In this document: in pieces, positions 11,618 through 22,705 of the stretch
Numbering within the stretch: the first letter of the stretch is position 1
Layout: every line of letters starts with the position of its first letter
Notes under the pieces: generated by a model
What the model was told of the DNA's origin: nothing
Database searches by the model: none
What the model saw: only the letters and a program-made list of their open reading frames with translations
Made by a program: the position numbers and the translations under genes
Origin: Vandiemenella viatica
Taxonomy: Eukaryota > Arthropoda > Insecta > Orthoptera > Morabidae
NCBI GenBank assembly: GCA_031002005.1
Contig: CM061920.1
Span: 109,489,447-109,553,446 of the forward strand
Direction: 5' to 3'
DNA length: 64,000 nt

Positions 11618-12005
11618 TCTACATCTACATCCATACTCTGCAATTCACAAACATTGTGGGTGGCAGAGGGTGCTAAGCACCAATATTAATTCTGTGCATT
11701 CCAATTCCGAATAGCGTTCGGAACGAAAGAATACATAAAAGCATCAGTATGGCATCTTATTTCTCGAATCTTATGCCTCCAGTCATAGTAACCAAAATAG
11801 GTTGGTGGAAGAAGTATCTCACTGCACTCGTAGGTCATGGAATTTCGCATATTCTCCAATACAGTCAAATGCAAATGACGTCATTTGTCTTCCAAACGAT
11901 CCCAGCACAATCTATGTATCAATTCTGTGATGCTTTGATAAGGGCTGTAGCAACCAGTCATGAATCTAGTGGCTCTCCTCTGTACCCTCTCCACTGAGTC
12001 AATAG
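11618..12005 (-). mobile_element. CR1-like LINE 3' fragment with (TAGATG)n tail
   Basis: The minus strand ends in a TAGATGTAGAT tail at 11618; upstream are GGGTGGCAGAGGGTGC read in reverse and C-terminal ORF2 text (IREIRCHTDAF, NAIRNWNAQ). It matches the 3' end of the element at 37752-41105. ACCATCA at 11611-11617 and at 12006-12012 forms a 7-bp target-site duplication, so this is a 5'-truncated insertion into the Penelope-like element. Confidence 0.85.
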
Positions 12006-12619
12006 ACCATCAGATGGGTACACGGAACATCAGATAAGATTAGCATTCTGAGAACTGAGATGCAGACTTAATAGCATCAATTATGAGCAGTTGGATGTCC
12101 TAGCCCTCTTGCTGTACTCTGGTGCTAGAACATCAAGGATTGGTTGGGTTCTGGTTAAAGATGGGATTAAGAGCATCTTCCTGTTGCCACCAAAATTGAA
12201 GAATGTTTTGCATTCCTTAAGGATTACTTTTTCCTCTGGACACCGGGATTTCATAGTATTCCCTTCAAGAAGGGCAAAAGCTACTAGTGATGTCTGGAAT
12301 GTGTGCAACACATACATCTCAAGCAGTAGGAGAAATTTTTGGTGGTGAAATACAGCATCGGACAGAGCCATGGCTTCAACTTTGAAAAACACCAGGCTAC
12401 TTGCTTCTGTGACAGTGTTCTCACCATAGTAGTTGAAATTCATATCACATTCAATCTTGCCTACCAGGACTGTGGGTACTAAGTAAGTGAAGCTTGGGAA
12501 CCAGTCATCGATGCTGTATGCCAGCAGTATGCTAAGGCACACATGACTTTGCGGGCACAAACAAACTGAGAACACACCAGATAGCTATGCCTCTCGAGTG
12601 GCCAGGCATTGCCCAAGTT

Positions 12620-12830
12620 ATCTAACTAGCAGTATGCATGTCAACATTGTACACACATGGTCACCTTGAGGGATATAAAGATTCCAGCTTACTCCCACAT
12701 CCGGCACTTCATCACAACTTGAAGAATCCTATCACTGAAATACCATTTTTAACAACTTTGTTCACTCGGCTAGTAATCTTAGAACATTAATGTCAATTCT
12801 CAAATCCAATCAAAATGTCTTTCTCATGTA
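12620..12830 (+). repeat. Downstream pseudo-LTR of Penelope-like element
   Basis: Direct-repeat partner of 9240-9420: TCCCACATCCGGCACTTCA, ACTGAAATACC, TTCACTCGGCTAGTAATC, CAATTCTCAAATCCAATCA. Contains a weak hammerhead-like order (CTTGAAGA near 12718, TGAAATA near 12735). Confidence 0.5.
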
Positions 12831-12839
12831 TGACAGTTG

Positions 12840-13650
12840 TATAACACAAAATATTGTAACATGTGTTTCCCTTTTATGTCTTAATGTTACCCTCCTGTTG
12901 TAATGTAGGAGTTGAAAACATTGGCTAAAGAAAGTTAAGCTACATAGTATTATGGTCAGGGATATGATTGAGTAAAAAGATTAACATGTCAGAAGGCAAA
13001 AACTAGTAGGAGTGATGCAAGTCAATGAGCTCCAGGTAGTACGATAGGTAGGGGAATGGCTCGTATGGTTAAGTATAGAGTCTTTGAAATGAGAAAATAT
13101 GTGGAAATTTATGATGACTAAGGTAAAGCACGTGATTAAAAAAATGTGTGTGATTGGAGGAATTGAACAAGAAGCCAGGTGGCCATGTTTTCTTGAAGCA
13201 GTATTACTTAGTTGACCAGTCAATGTAGATTTTTTTAGAAAAGTTACCAGTAGTAGGGATAGATAAAAGAATGCAGTTGTTGTAACCTGATTTGTATTGG
13301 TGAAATGTGAAGGAGGCAAGATGAACCTGGGTCAAAAGTATTAGATGTTGATTGTCTTGATAAATTATGAATGTATGTTGTTCGGAAGATATTTTGAGGT
13401 GGTGTGACTGTCTCGAGTTTCAACTTGCAATCTATGATGGATTGGAGTCCATTAATTAATGGTGAACTTGTGATAAAGTCTGGTACCGGGTTATACGAAA
13501 TGAATTGTCATTAAACTTTCATATATATTGTAACTGTATCAGTTTCCTTCTTTAATTATTACCAGATCATAATTTGCTTTTGTATGAACTATTGCATATA
13601 GTAACAATAAACTTCCATAAATAAGGGATCTTTAAGTTTCCAATAAGTCC
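12840..13650. other. Unassigned spacer
   Basis: No recognised element. The 112-codon minus frame at 12981-13319 is Ser/Thr/Phe-rich with no family resemblance I can name. Confidence 0.3.
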
Positions 13651-13654
13651 AGAA

Positions 13655-13765
13655 GATGGTGACAGAGATTCCAATCATCGAAATATAGTGTGAAAACACC
13701 CTGTTCACTTGGCTAGTCACCCAAGATGACTATATTAATTCTCAATGCCAAGAGAAACTTCTATA
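13655..13765 (+). repeat. Third copy of the Penelope pseudo-LTR sequence
   Basis: CATCGAAATATAGTGTG, TTCACTTGGCTAGTCACCC and TTAATTCTCAATGCCAAG repeat the blocks at 9320-9420 and 12735-12820. A CAGAAGA before the hairpin and CGAAA after it again suggest a decayed hammerhead core. No ORF is attached. Confidence 0.5.
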
Positions 13766-13933
13766 TTATATTTCTAATAAGTGCTTGTGACTCTTAAAAC
13801 TACTAATGGATGAGTCTATCTCATAATCAGATACTGTAGAAAGTGATTATAACATAGTAAAAAGAGTTAAATCAATTATTGTGCTGAACATTAATAATAG
13901 CACAAGTGGGTGCCGCAGACTTCCGCAGTCGTT

Positions 13934-14134
13934 GTCAATGTTATCTCGGTTGTCCAGGTTGAACCATGTCAATTTATGAAAACCTAATCTTTCAGCCATC
14001 ATTTTGCAGCCTTCTTCACAGGACTGGGATCACAGCCTTGACAGTCCTCTGAAGAAGGCTGCAAAATGATGGCCAAAACATCAGGTTTTCATAAATTGAT
14101 GCGGTTCAACCCGGACAACCAAGATAACAATAAT
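13934..14134. repeat. Palindrome of two inverted hammerhead-like units
   Basis: Arms 13934-14025 and 14044-14134 are inverted copies around an 18-base spacer. The right arm reads CTGAAGA (14049-14055), GGCTGC...GGCC, AAAA; the left arm on the minus strand reads GTGAAGA, GGCTGC...GGCT, GAAA. Each arm thus keeps one of the two conserved boxes intact. Confidence 0.7.
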
Positions 14135-14500
14135 TGCACAAGTTCACAGTCTACATAAACTCTTGCTATTCTATAATCCAACCATCTCATTTAAACGGTA
14201 GTCTTTTATAGGTCATGGGTTTACTTTACCTACCTTTATTTGTTTTCTTTCTAGCTTCATTGGTCTATGCATACTTATGTAACCAAACAATTCTTAGCTT
14301 CCTTGAATAAAAGTCTGATAAATTGAGCAATAAATCTAAATTTTATATGATCTTGGTTCTGAACTATAGTATCAGTTAATGATATGTAAAAATAGGTGAT
14401 ACTGAGTTTAGATCCATAGTTAGAAAAATCTCAAATGCTAACGAAAAAGATGAAGCCTTAGAAACAAAAAAAGGGGAGGGGGGGCAGATCCGGGAATGCG
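14135..14500. other. Unassigned AT-rich spacer
   Basis: Nothing recognised between the palindrome and the LINE beginning near 14510. Confidence 0.3.
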
Positions 14501-14509
14501 AATGTTAGT

Positions 14510-15851
14510 GCTGAAAATGTCATAAAGCCAGTGGTAAGAGTCTTACTTGTAAACTGAAGAAGTATAACGAACAAAGTAATGGAGTTAGCAAACCTAATAG
14601 AGGTACACAAATCTCAAGTAGTTATAGGGGTAGAGTACTAGACAATGAGGTTTTCCCTGATGGCTACAGAGTGTACTGCAGAGATAGAGGAGCAACTGGG
14701 CGAGGGGTATTCATACTGGTTAGTAAAGACTACTAAAGCTCACTGGTGTTCAGAGATCCTGACCATGAGTTAATTTGGGTAGACTTCTGGGGAAATAAAA
14801 TAGAAAAAGTCAGGGTGTTGGCTGCTTACCATAGTGGAAGTATGTATGATTGAGATTCAGATTTCAGAAGTTAGCATAGAATTGTCATTATTGGTGGGGA
14901 TTTTAACTTGCCAGGTGTCATCTGGGTAGGAAATAAAATAAATAACACAAGGGAACAGAGATTTGCAAATACCTTAATAAGAGAAGGATGTTTGACACAA
15001 GTGGTTGAGCAGAAAACAAGTGGACTAAACATGTTGGATATCTTTCTAATAAAGCTTGATGATGACCTTATCAGATGCCAAGTAACTGAAGGAATAAGTG
15101 ATCATAATGCAGTTCTGATGGATATAAGAGGATTCAGTAAACCAGTGGCCAGAACTAAAGGGGTAAATAGATACATTTGTAAAAAAGGAACAAATTTTCG
15201 AACTGAAAAGATATTTCAGGATTAATTTTATTAAATGGAAGAATGGCACAAGTACAGTGGAGACTAAGTGGGGAGAGTTCAATGAAAGAATAAGAAAGAA
15301 AGGGTGGAGACATGTTTATTCCAAAACAGAAAATAAAAAGATGTACAGAACCTACATACTACAACAGGGAGGTGAGAAGGTTAAAAAGGTTGGTGATATG
15401 AGAACATTAGAGAGTTAAGAAACAGCAAGGCATTAGGGATTTTTTGAAATAACTAAACAAGGAATTAATAATGTCACAGAAACTGGCTATAGAAGAGTTT
15501 GTGAATAATATTATTGGTTCAGGGGGACCACTGACTCATGCATCTAGAAATTCCTATAGCTATATCAGGAAACTGAGACAATTGTAGGTCAGGATTGGGA
15601 AGAAGTGACTGAGGATTTTTTTAAAGAAAGGCAGAGTTATTAAGTAATTGGTTGAGTGAGACCATTAGGGACAATAATCCGCAAAACTGGAAGTGAGCAG
15701 ATTAGAAAATTTGAAATTAATAATGAAAATATCATGAAAGTACTAAGGAATCTAGAAAAGCGTAAAGAGGCAGGTGTTTATAATGTTACTACTGATAGCA
15801 GGATGTGGCATTGTACCTTATCTTGAAACATTATTTAAATTTAGTATGGAT
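14510..15851 (+). pseudogene. LINE family C, endonuclease half (split copy)
   Basis: AP-endonuclease-type domain of a CR1/L2-like LINE: FPDGYRVYCRDRGATGRGVF near 14650, ELIWVDFWGNKIEKVRVLAAY near 14770, the catalytic-type IIGGDFNLPGVIW near 14890-14930, NMLDIFL near 15030 and the final GISDHNAVL near 15090-15110. Linker text follows up to FKFSMD at 15851. Stops and frameshifts are present. The copy continues at 17889 after removal of the insertion at 15852-17884. Confidence 0.8.
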
Positions 15852-17884
15852 TGTAAGAACCTTAGAATTTTAGCAAATTCTAGCTCCTCACCTTTAGGCT
15901 AAGGGGGGAAAGCTCACTCTTTAGTAACAGATAGTTTTGTGGCTTGTATAGGTTAGGAGAGTGAAGCTTTATATAGCATACAGATACTGTAACCATACAG
16001 ACTAAATAAACCCTTTTAGGGGCATTAAAAGTATTCAAAAGTTAATAAAAGGCCTAAATAAACTTTCTATAGCAGTAAGAAAACATTATCTTGGTAGGAA
16101 ATAGGTTAATTCACTCAAATTCAATTTCTAAATAATAAACTTTGCTATAGGTTAATTTCAACATTTCTAAACCAATTTAAACGCAGTAAAGACTCTCAGT
16201 ATTTCATAAAAGCCGTATAAAAACTTTGTATAATAGTAAACAAACTTTAAATCAACCGAAAATTAAATAATCTTCAATAATTCAGTTTTGAATCTATGAG
16301 CTTCTACTTTGAGAGCATTTCGTCATTTCTAAACCAATTTAAGAACAATAAAGTAGCTCAACATTTAACAAACCAGCTAAATTAACTTCCTATAATGATA
16401 TAAAAACTTTCTACTAACCTGAAACATGATAATCCATAATAATTCAGTTCACAACACAATAGATTTCTAATATTTGGTATTTCACTGTTTTTTCACACTT
16501 TCGAACGAAATAAAGTAGTTTTAAAGAAATAATAACGCAATTAAAATATAAATTCACTAAAATTCCGTAGTTTCTGGACGTATAAATAACTTAAATCAAT
16601 TTTTTTAACACTTCATTAGGTGCACTTCACTTTCAACATTTTTTATCACAAAATCCTAGAAAGCTTTCGAAATAAAAAGTAGATTTCTTGAAAGCCACAA
16701 AAATCTAGTATCACACATATTAATTTCAAGCAATTCTATGCAGTAGAACCGATTATATAAAGATTTTAAAAATTATTTTACAATGAAAGCACGTGCCCAG
16801 TTTAGGAATTTATTGCAGCTGATCAAAATTAGATACAGAGATGAATCAACTTTCAGAATACGTAGTTCAATACAGAGAATATTGTAGAAATTTTATATTT
16901 CCGATAAAAGTAATAGAAATAAAGTTATTAAATTAAAACACACATAACATTTTTGGTAAATCTTGTCCACGCCGTAATTTCACTACCCGTGCATCAATCT
17001 TAATAAAAGTTACACCAGAGAATTCAGGAATTTTGGGAGAACACGCTGATAACAATATCATTGGAGAAATTGTGATTTAACTGAAATGACGAAATATCGA
17101 AACTTCGAGAAGGATAGTAATTCCCCGGGGTAGAAAATAGTTCGCATCATACGCTTGGGATTTAAAAACTAAATGCTTAAAGTTACTCACTGCATATCCA
17201 TTATTTCTCTACTGAAAAAGTCCAAGTACTGACAGCCTTAAAGTTTCTTATATTTGTTTGGTTACCGAGATATTTCAGACCTAAATTTTCAAAGTGGTAG
17301 CGGAAAGCTGCGTTTTGGTTGTGACGTCAGAGATTCTATATAACCTGTTGCTCAGAAGACCGGCCATCTTTTCTAGTTTGGGAGCTGTGCTGACATGTGG
17401 ATATAGGTTGTGTGAGCGTCGGTGCTGTTGGGTAGAAGATGGTCAAGGCTGGCACTACCGAGTCGGCCATTTTGGGACTTCGGCATATGGCGGGTTTTCA
17501 ACGGTAACATGAACTGGTAGAATTTTACATCAGGGGTTCGGTCGGTTTTAACATCTCTCCACAACTTGCAAACTTTTGGAAACCTATGTTCGATTCGCCA
17601 AATCAACTTTTAGAATGCTATTTTGAACTTTTGGTTTTATGTGAATAAATTTGAAGAATTTTAAAAGTGAACTGTTGTTATTTCATAGTTAACTGATAAC
17701 CTTTTCAATATTTGTGGGTCAACAAATATTGTGGCGACCTGAAGCATTCAAGTTGAACTATCCAGGCTACATGGTCAATTCAAAATTATTAGTAAGTTTT
17801 ACAGAGAACTGTGAGTCACCATCAAGAGAGTAAGTTGAGGCACTAAGGCTATACTCAACCCCAGTATCAGCCTTGGGTCTTACA
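15852..17884 (+). mobile_element. 2,033-bp LTR-like insertion with 4-bp target duplication
   Basis: The unit begins TGTAAGAACC and ends GGGTCTTACA, short inverted termini of TG...CA type. It is flanked by GGAT at 15848-15851 and 17885-17888. Deleting it with one GGAT rejoins the LINE frame exactly (KFSMD then TFCLPDNWKNA). There is a TATA-like TATATAAC near 17337 and an AATAAA-like signal near 17644. TGGCGACC, which looks like the start of a tRNA primer-binding site, lies inside at 17732, 152 bases before the end, as also in the related copy at 1-991. No coding region. Likely a long solo LTR or a non-autonomous LTR element. Confidence 0.7.
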
Positions 17885-17888
17885 GGAT

Positions 17889-19313
17889 ACATTTTGTTTA
17901 CCAGACAACTGGAAAAATGCGATAGTAGTACTTATCCGTAAAGAAGGGGTGACAAATAGGATTGAAAACTATAGGCCAACCAGCTTGGCATCAGTGGTAG
18001 GTAGATTAATGGAAAGATTAATATGTGACGATATCAGACGTGTCTGTGAGGAATGTAAGTGGTACTTAAGTCAGTAACATGGCTTTAGACAAGGATATTC
18101 ATGCAAATCTCAGTTATTAGGGTATATGCAAGATATTTCTGATTAAATAGCAAAGGGAGGTCAAGTTTATAGTGTAGCACTGGATCTTTCAAAGGCTTTT
18201 GACAGAGTGAGACACAAAATGGTGATAAATAAGGTAAAATTTATAGGAATTGATAAAAAGTTGATTTGCTGGTTAGAAGAATTCCTTGAAGGTAGAAAGC
18301 AAAAAGTTAGGGTAGGTAATGCAGTGTTAAAAAAAGTAGGAGTGAACATGGGAGCTCTACAGTGTGCTGTATTGGGACCATTCCTATTCGTTATTCTAAT
18401 GAATGATTGTGCTAATGGTTTATTAGATTGTTTGCAGATGACATAATTAAATATAAAAGGATCAAAATGGCAGAAGACTGTAAACAGCTGCAGGTTGAGC
18501 TAGATAGGATAACTAACTGGGTCAGTCAATATGGGATGAAGATAAACACAAAGAGCAACCAGCTTATTAAAAAAATCTAAAGATTTATTATGATTATAAA
18601 GTGGGGAAGTAGCTGCTTATTGAAGGCTCAAATTATAAATACCTTGGCATAGCATTTGATAGCAGACTTAACTGGGGAGGACATATTGGACAGGTAGTAG
18701 GTAAAGGGTTCAAAATCCTTCTCCTGTTGGGAAGAGTGATGAGGGGATGCACTAGAGTAGTAAGGGACTTGGGGTACAAAACTTTGGTCAGACCACTGCT
18801 GGAATATGGTGGTGTAGTATAGAAATCAAATTTTGGGTATCAAATATAGTAGTTGGAGAGGGTGCAGAGAAGGGCTGCCAGATTTGTCTTTAGAAATTAC
18901 CACAAAACACAATTGCTAACTAATATGATAAAGGAGCAGGAGGATAGAAGGAGGGTGAAGAGAGTCATGGGTGTATACAAGACCTATATTGGTGATTGAA
19001 CACAGAAAGGTATAGGTGAGAAAATTAAGAGAGTTGCGCAGAAGGGTAAAGATGACAATGATCCCAAGCCGGCATTTGATTTTAGGCAAAGGAATGTGGG
19101 AAAATTTTCTTTCATACGAAAGTGTGTAAGGGATTGGAATAAATTACCAAAATGAATGATGAATAATGTACCAAAAACACTGAAAGAATTGAAAGTAAAA
19201 ATTAGTAGAGAGCAAAAGTAGGTGCAAAGAGGAAAGGAGAAAGACTAGTGTGTAGAGAGATTGCCATCGGAGCAACACTCCATCACAATTTTATCAATTA
19301 TTATTATTACTGT
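17889..19313 (+). pseudogene. LINE family C, reverse-transcriptase half and 3' end
   Basis: RT blocks in order: LPDNWKNAIVVLIRKEG (17908), NYRPTSLASVVGRLMERL, SVALDLSKAFDRVRHKM (near 18175-18220), FLEGRKQKVRVGNAV, LGPFLFVILMNDC, then a frameshifted FADDII near 18435, and YKTLVRPLLEYGGV with VQRRAARFVFRNYHKTQ near 18780-18910. The 3' end carries an (ATT)n tail at 19302-19313. Several stops (for example after YLSQ near 18075). Dead copy; continuous with 14510-15851. Confidence 0.85.
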
Positions 19314-19513
19314 GTATGAAGTTCAAGCAACAAATAAAACTTTATTTACACAATCTCGACTTCATTCTGCTTATATTTCTAGATAAGGTAAAATTACTGA
19401 AGACACAGGTTTGGGTAACAAAGCAAACTGTACACACAAACTTTTAAATATTGGCATAATTTAAGTTTTGATACAGTTCTTATATATCCACATACCTAAC
19501 TTTAAGAACTTAC

Positions 19514-19733
19514 CATTTTTAGAATATTTTTTACAACTGCATAATTTCCTAAAAAGTTTTCTTAGCTTCTGGTTGTTGGCCATGATGATAATGTAGAATA
19601 TCACAAGAACTAACATCACAATTGATTCAGCCAAAGTAACATGCCCATCCCAGACTATTCCAACCAGAGCAGCCATAGCTACCAGGTATATGCAGGTGTC
19701 ACGTGTCACTGGCCATCTTTCTAGCACTATCGG
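19514..19733 (-). CDS. SLC24-type Na/K/Ca exchanger, exon 4 (membrane helices)
   Basis: 220-bp exon on the minus strand. Acceptor CTTGCAG before 19733; donor GTAAGT after 19514. Enters in phase 0, matching the end of the exon at 22706, and leaves with one base, matching 1699-1896. Encodes about residues 150-222 of the assembled protein: PIVLERWPVTRDT, a motif shared by NCKX proteins before a membrane segment, then two hydrophobic helices (YLVAMAALVGIVW and SIVMLVLVIFYIIIM) separated by DGHVTLAE, and a basic cytoplasmic start (NNQKLRKLFRKLCSC). In NCKX transporters this region follows the alpha-1 repeat and leads into the cytoplasmic loop. No stops or frameshifts; the exon looks functional. 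Confidence 0.9.
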
Positions 19734-19964
19734 CTGCAAGCATGAAAACTACAATAATTAAAAATTAAAGGAAAGCATCATTGTTAAATTGACAAGAGAA
19801 GTTTTACCATTGAATCTGAGAAATACAGATGCATTCAATACCTTACCTCATGACAATATATCTAAATCTTACCAATAAATTAATAATTAAGTACTGAACT
19901 TATTTGATAGCCTAATGAACTATTTTGTGGTGAAAACTAAAGTGCCATCTTATTGATTATCTAT

Positions 19965-20045
19965 TTTAGTTTTTATTTATTACTTTTGTTCCAGAGATCG
20001 CTACTGAAGAAGAACCTCTGGGATGTGAAACATATCATGGTTAAT
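19965..20045 (-). repeat. LINE 3'-end relic
   Basis: The reverse of this stretch resembles the 3' end of the LINE at 41225-42290: ACATCCCAGAGGT with CTTCAGTAG.GATC, then an AATAAATA tail. No coding part remains. Confidence 0.35.
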
Positions 20046-20239
20046 ATATATATACATAAGATTAATAATAAACAAAGTTAAATAGATTACATGCTGAAAA
20101 ACAATTAAATGTTAAAATTTAGTTCTGAATTTTGTGTAAAATATATTGCATTCAATTAACTGTCATGTACAAATTCTTGGATGGAGTAGAAGAAGCTGCC
20201 AATATTTTTTTTATGACTTTATGCCATGTCAACATTGAG

Positions 20240-20437
20240 GTCATTAGAGGTGGGAATGTATGGGAATCAAGGAACGAGAATGAATATGGCCTTTTGAATG
20301 AAGCATCCCAGTATTCACCTGGAGTGATTTGGGGAAACAATGGAAAACCCAAATCTGGATGCCCATACGGGGATTCAAACGTGCCTTCTCCCGAATGCAA
20401 GGCCAGAGCATTACTGTTCACCACCATACTTGGTTAG
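20240..20437 (-). repeat. tRNA-derived SINE, second copy
   Basis: Same family and orientation as 8676-8875: minus-strand head with TATGGTGGTGAACAG, B-box-like GTTTGAATCCCC, then AAATCACTCCAGG and TTCAAAAGGCCAT. About 80% similar by eye. Confidence 0.7.
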
Positions 20438-20514
20438 TTACCAATAAGATATTTTCTATGTTTTCTTTTAAATACATAATTATAATCAATAAAGGTAACA
20501 ACGAAAGGAAAGAA

Positions 20515-20665
20515 ATGCTGCGAGGCAATATTTATATGGAAAGGAGAGGTAAAATACACCCAACACTGACCAAAGTTGAAGGGAGGAGGACAGCAGCAAC
20601 ACAAAACAACACACAAACAAAGAAAATACAATATTTCAGATGAAAACTCCTTTTTCAAGTTAACA
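20515..20665 (-). repeat. Penelope-like 3' end (pseudo-LTR) fragment
   Basis: On the minus strand: CTTGAAAAAGGAGTTTTC, CTGAAATATTGTATTTTC, TGTGTTGTTTTGTGTTGC, CTCCCTTCAACTTTGG, then CTTTCCATATAAATATT. A nearly matching + strand copy is at 42524-42660, and related 3' ends are at 28185 and 23636. The first part has the order of a degraded hammerhead core. Confidence 0.6.
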
Positions 20666-20669
20666 GAGG

Positions 20670-21525
20670 TAGGTGGCTTGGCTTGCGCAAGACTTGCATT
20701 TCTGAATTTTACAGTTTTGGTATCTTTGTCTTAATAAATTATATTACAATTACATTTTTTGAAATAAGTTTAACATACAGACTTCTACAATTTTTGTATA
20801 CACTATACATATTGACCACCAGTTCTTATTGTTCACCAAAGCTATTTTTAATTTATCTAGAACGATCTGTTGTATCATAAGCATGAAATGAAATTGTGGC
20901 TTTAGAAAGATTGAAATAAACAAAGAAAAATTCTAGTAGGTATTTTGATTCTTGATCCAATTAATATTGTGATGCAGCTCATTCATAGTCGACATGGCAG
21001 TTCCATTACAAGAAGAAAAGTAGGTGTTATTGTAAAAATAGGAATAAGTTGTGAAATTACAATCAATTTTTCACTTTTTATAAGTCTAAAAATACAAAAC
21101 AGAGAAAGTATATGTCTGCTATGTTACTGCAAAATAGTGACTAGGTAAATGGTCTGACAATGCAGTGTCCCCATTTGACTCTAGCAAAAGAGATGCATGG
21201 TTTTAATAAAATATTATGCTGGTCTTAAATTTTCTAAACTGTTAAATACTTAATGAAAACATAGGTGGAAAGCATAAACTTTTACTTTTATAATATTATA
21301 GGGTGGACAGCTTAATCATGAATAAGTAATTGCACATTTTGGGGCACCTCAATAAGATCTCACACAATCTAACAAAAACTTACTATGGCCACTCCTGACT
21401 TCACCATATCTATATTAGCTACCGTTATATATATCATATCTGAATACAAACTTTCAAAACAGAATAATTGTATTCTTCATTACTATTTTTTAATATAATT
21501 TATGGTCCTAAGTCCACAATTATTA
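20670..21525. other. Unassigned intronic spacer
   Basis: AT-rich. Two short + frames (20683-20880, 20945-21148) show no family features. Nothing else seen. Confidence 0.3.
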
Positions 21526-21529
21526 TTAA

Positions 21530-22505
21530 CTAGTGTAAGCCTGTGACCGTTTTTTGTGTATTGTCACACATCTAGAATAGTTCCAGTTTTTATGATGAAA
21601 GATTATAACAGGTTGACCTGCTTTGAACAAATATAAACTTGACCTGTGTTTCAGGATAAATAAAATCTCTGAGCTTGAAGAATTCAGAAGTATTGATAGA
21701 GATAGGTATTAAACACAAACAGCGATGATAGTACAATCATATAATTGCTTATATACAAATTTGAATTGTATTTGACCCTTAAAGTTGTGCAAATTTTTTA
21801 AAAAATGCTGTTTGCTTTGAAATCATCACATTGGTTTTTTTTTTATTGAGACTGAGCAAACACTGATAATCATTGGTCATAATATTTGTAACAGCCAGAG
21901 AACTTAGTACACATTATTAAACAGTTGAGCAACTCCAGAGAAATGACTTACCAGAATAGTTGATTCAGTAACATATTTGCTCTGATGTCCACTTAGAATA
22001 ACCTAATAACTCATGTACAGCAAACATGAAGAAATACCATTTTAATTAAATTGAAATTTATCCTAACTCAGAATGTTAATTGGCATTTGACAGCAGAGAC
22101 TATGAGTAACTTAATTTTTTTAAGTTTTTGTAAGCTGTTTTCATTAGCAACATTTTACAGAAAAGCAGGTCCACAATTTTTCAGCCACAGAAATTATCGA
22201 TATCTTTTTTAACAATGAATCACTACAAAAAGCAAACTTAATTAAAGTATTTTGGCTGTTAATTTGGTAGTAGCTATTGAATTTTGGACATGACCACGAA
22301 TATCTTCTAATGGTATCTCTCTTCGCTGTTTTGCAAGCGAAGGCTGACACATAACACCATTCTCCAGCCAATAGCTATTGAGGATAGTGAATGAGTGAGC
22401 TTTTAGGAAAATATATGGTAGAGGGTCATCCTGCATCACAAATGCATTTAATTGGAGCAAATTTTTAGCTTGTTGATGGTAAGAGGGAGAATTACCCACA
22501 GCTTT
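21530..22505. repeat. Unclassified dispersed repeat, copy 2
   Basis: Collinear partner of 6530-7620 (see shared landmarks there); here ACTAGTGTAAGCCTG at 21531 and TTCTCCAGCCAATAGCTATTG near 22360. Identity looks about 70%. It ends about 200 bp before the exon at 22706. Confidence 0.6.
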
Positions 22506-22705
22506 ACATTAAATTAACATCAAAACTTATCTTTAAATGAATTTTAGACATTACAGGAAATAGAAATCTTGGAGGCTGGACAGAAGTTTTAACAGGGGAC
22601 CTTTAAAAGCAATAGTTCAACAAAAATATTTAAGGATGCATACATTAAATTCAGTCACAATATATTTTAACATCACAAATTTTGTTTAGGTAGTTACAAG
22701 CCCAC

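Larger units (their letters stand above)
9421..12600 (+). mobile_element. Penelope-like retroelement, nearly full length but broken
   Basis: Coding blocks in order on the plus strand: an N-terminal block near 9840-9960 (LNFAPVPKSVLYREI), RT blocks near 10200-10400 (LPMIHKEGTLLQPIVSAI, LTPFVG), near 10490 (MVSLFTRVPLTHVLDLL) and near 10640 (GVAMGN text), a degraded FYQYMNDTFFIW where YVDDTF is expected, near 11376 VMDVEQEG..LPFLDILIERK, then near 12110-12580 the linker and GIY-YIG-type nuclease (TSRIGWVL, PPKLKNVLHSLR) ending in a VSEAWEPVIDAVCQQ phrase. Two insertions split it: unknown DNA at 10836-11368 and a CR1 piece at 11618-12005. The catalytic YxDD is changed to MNDT and stops are frequent, so it is dead. 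Pseudo-LTRs flank it (9240 and 12620). The family differs from the element at 23752. Confidence 0.8.

Noticed and set aside
12081..12575. 164-codon minus-strand frame
   Set aside because: Antisense to the Penelope-like nuclease text on the plus strand; no family features of its own.
17732..17739. LTR boundary and primer-binding site at TGGCGACC
   Set aside because: The target duplication and inverted termini place the element end at 17884, so this cannot be the outer LTR edge, though its role stays open.
19985..20030. Hammerhead ribozyme at CTACTGAAGAAG
   Set aside because: The box is followed by a poor stem II, and the stretch matches the reverse of a LINE 3' end near 42220.
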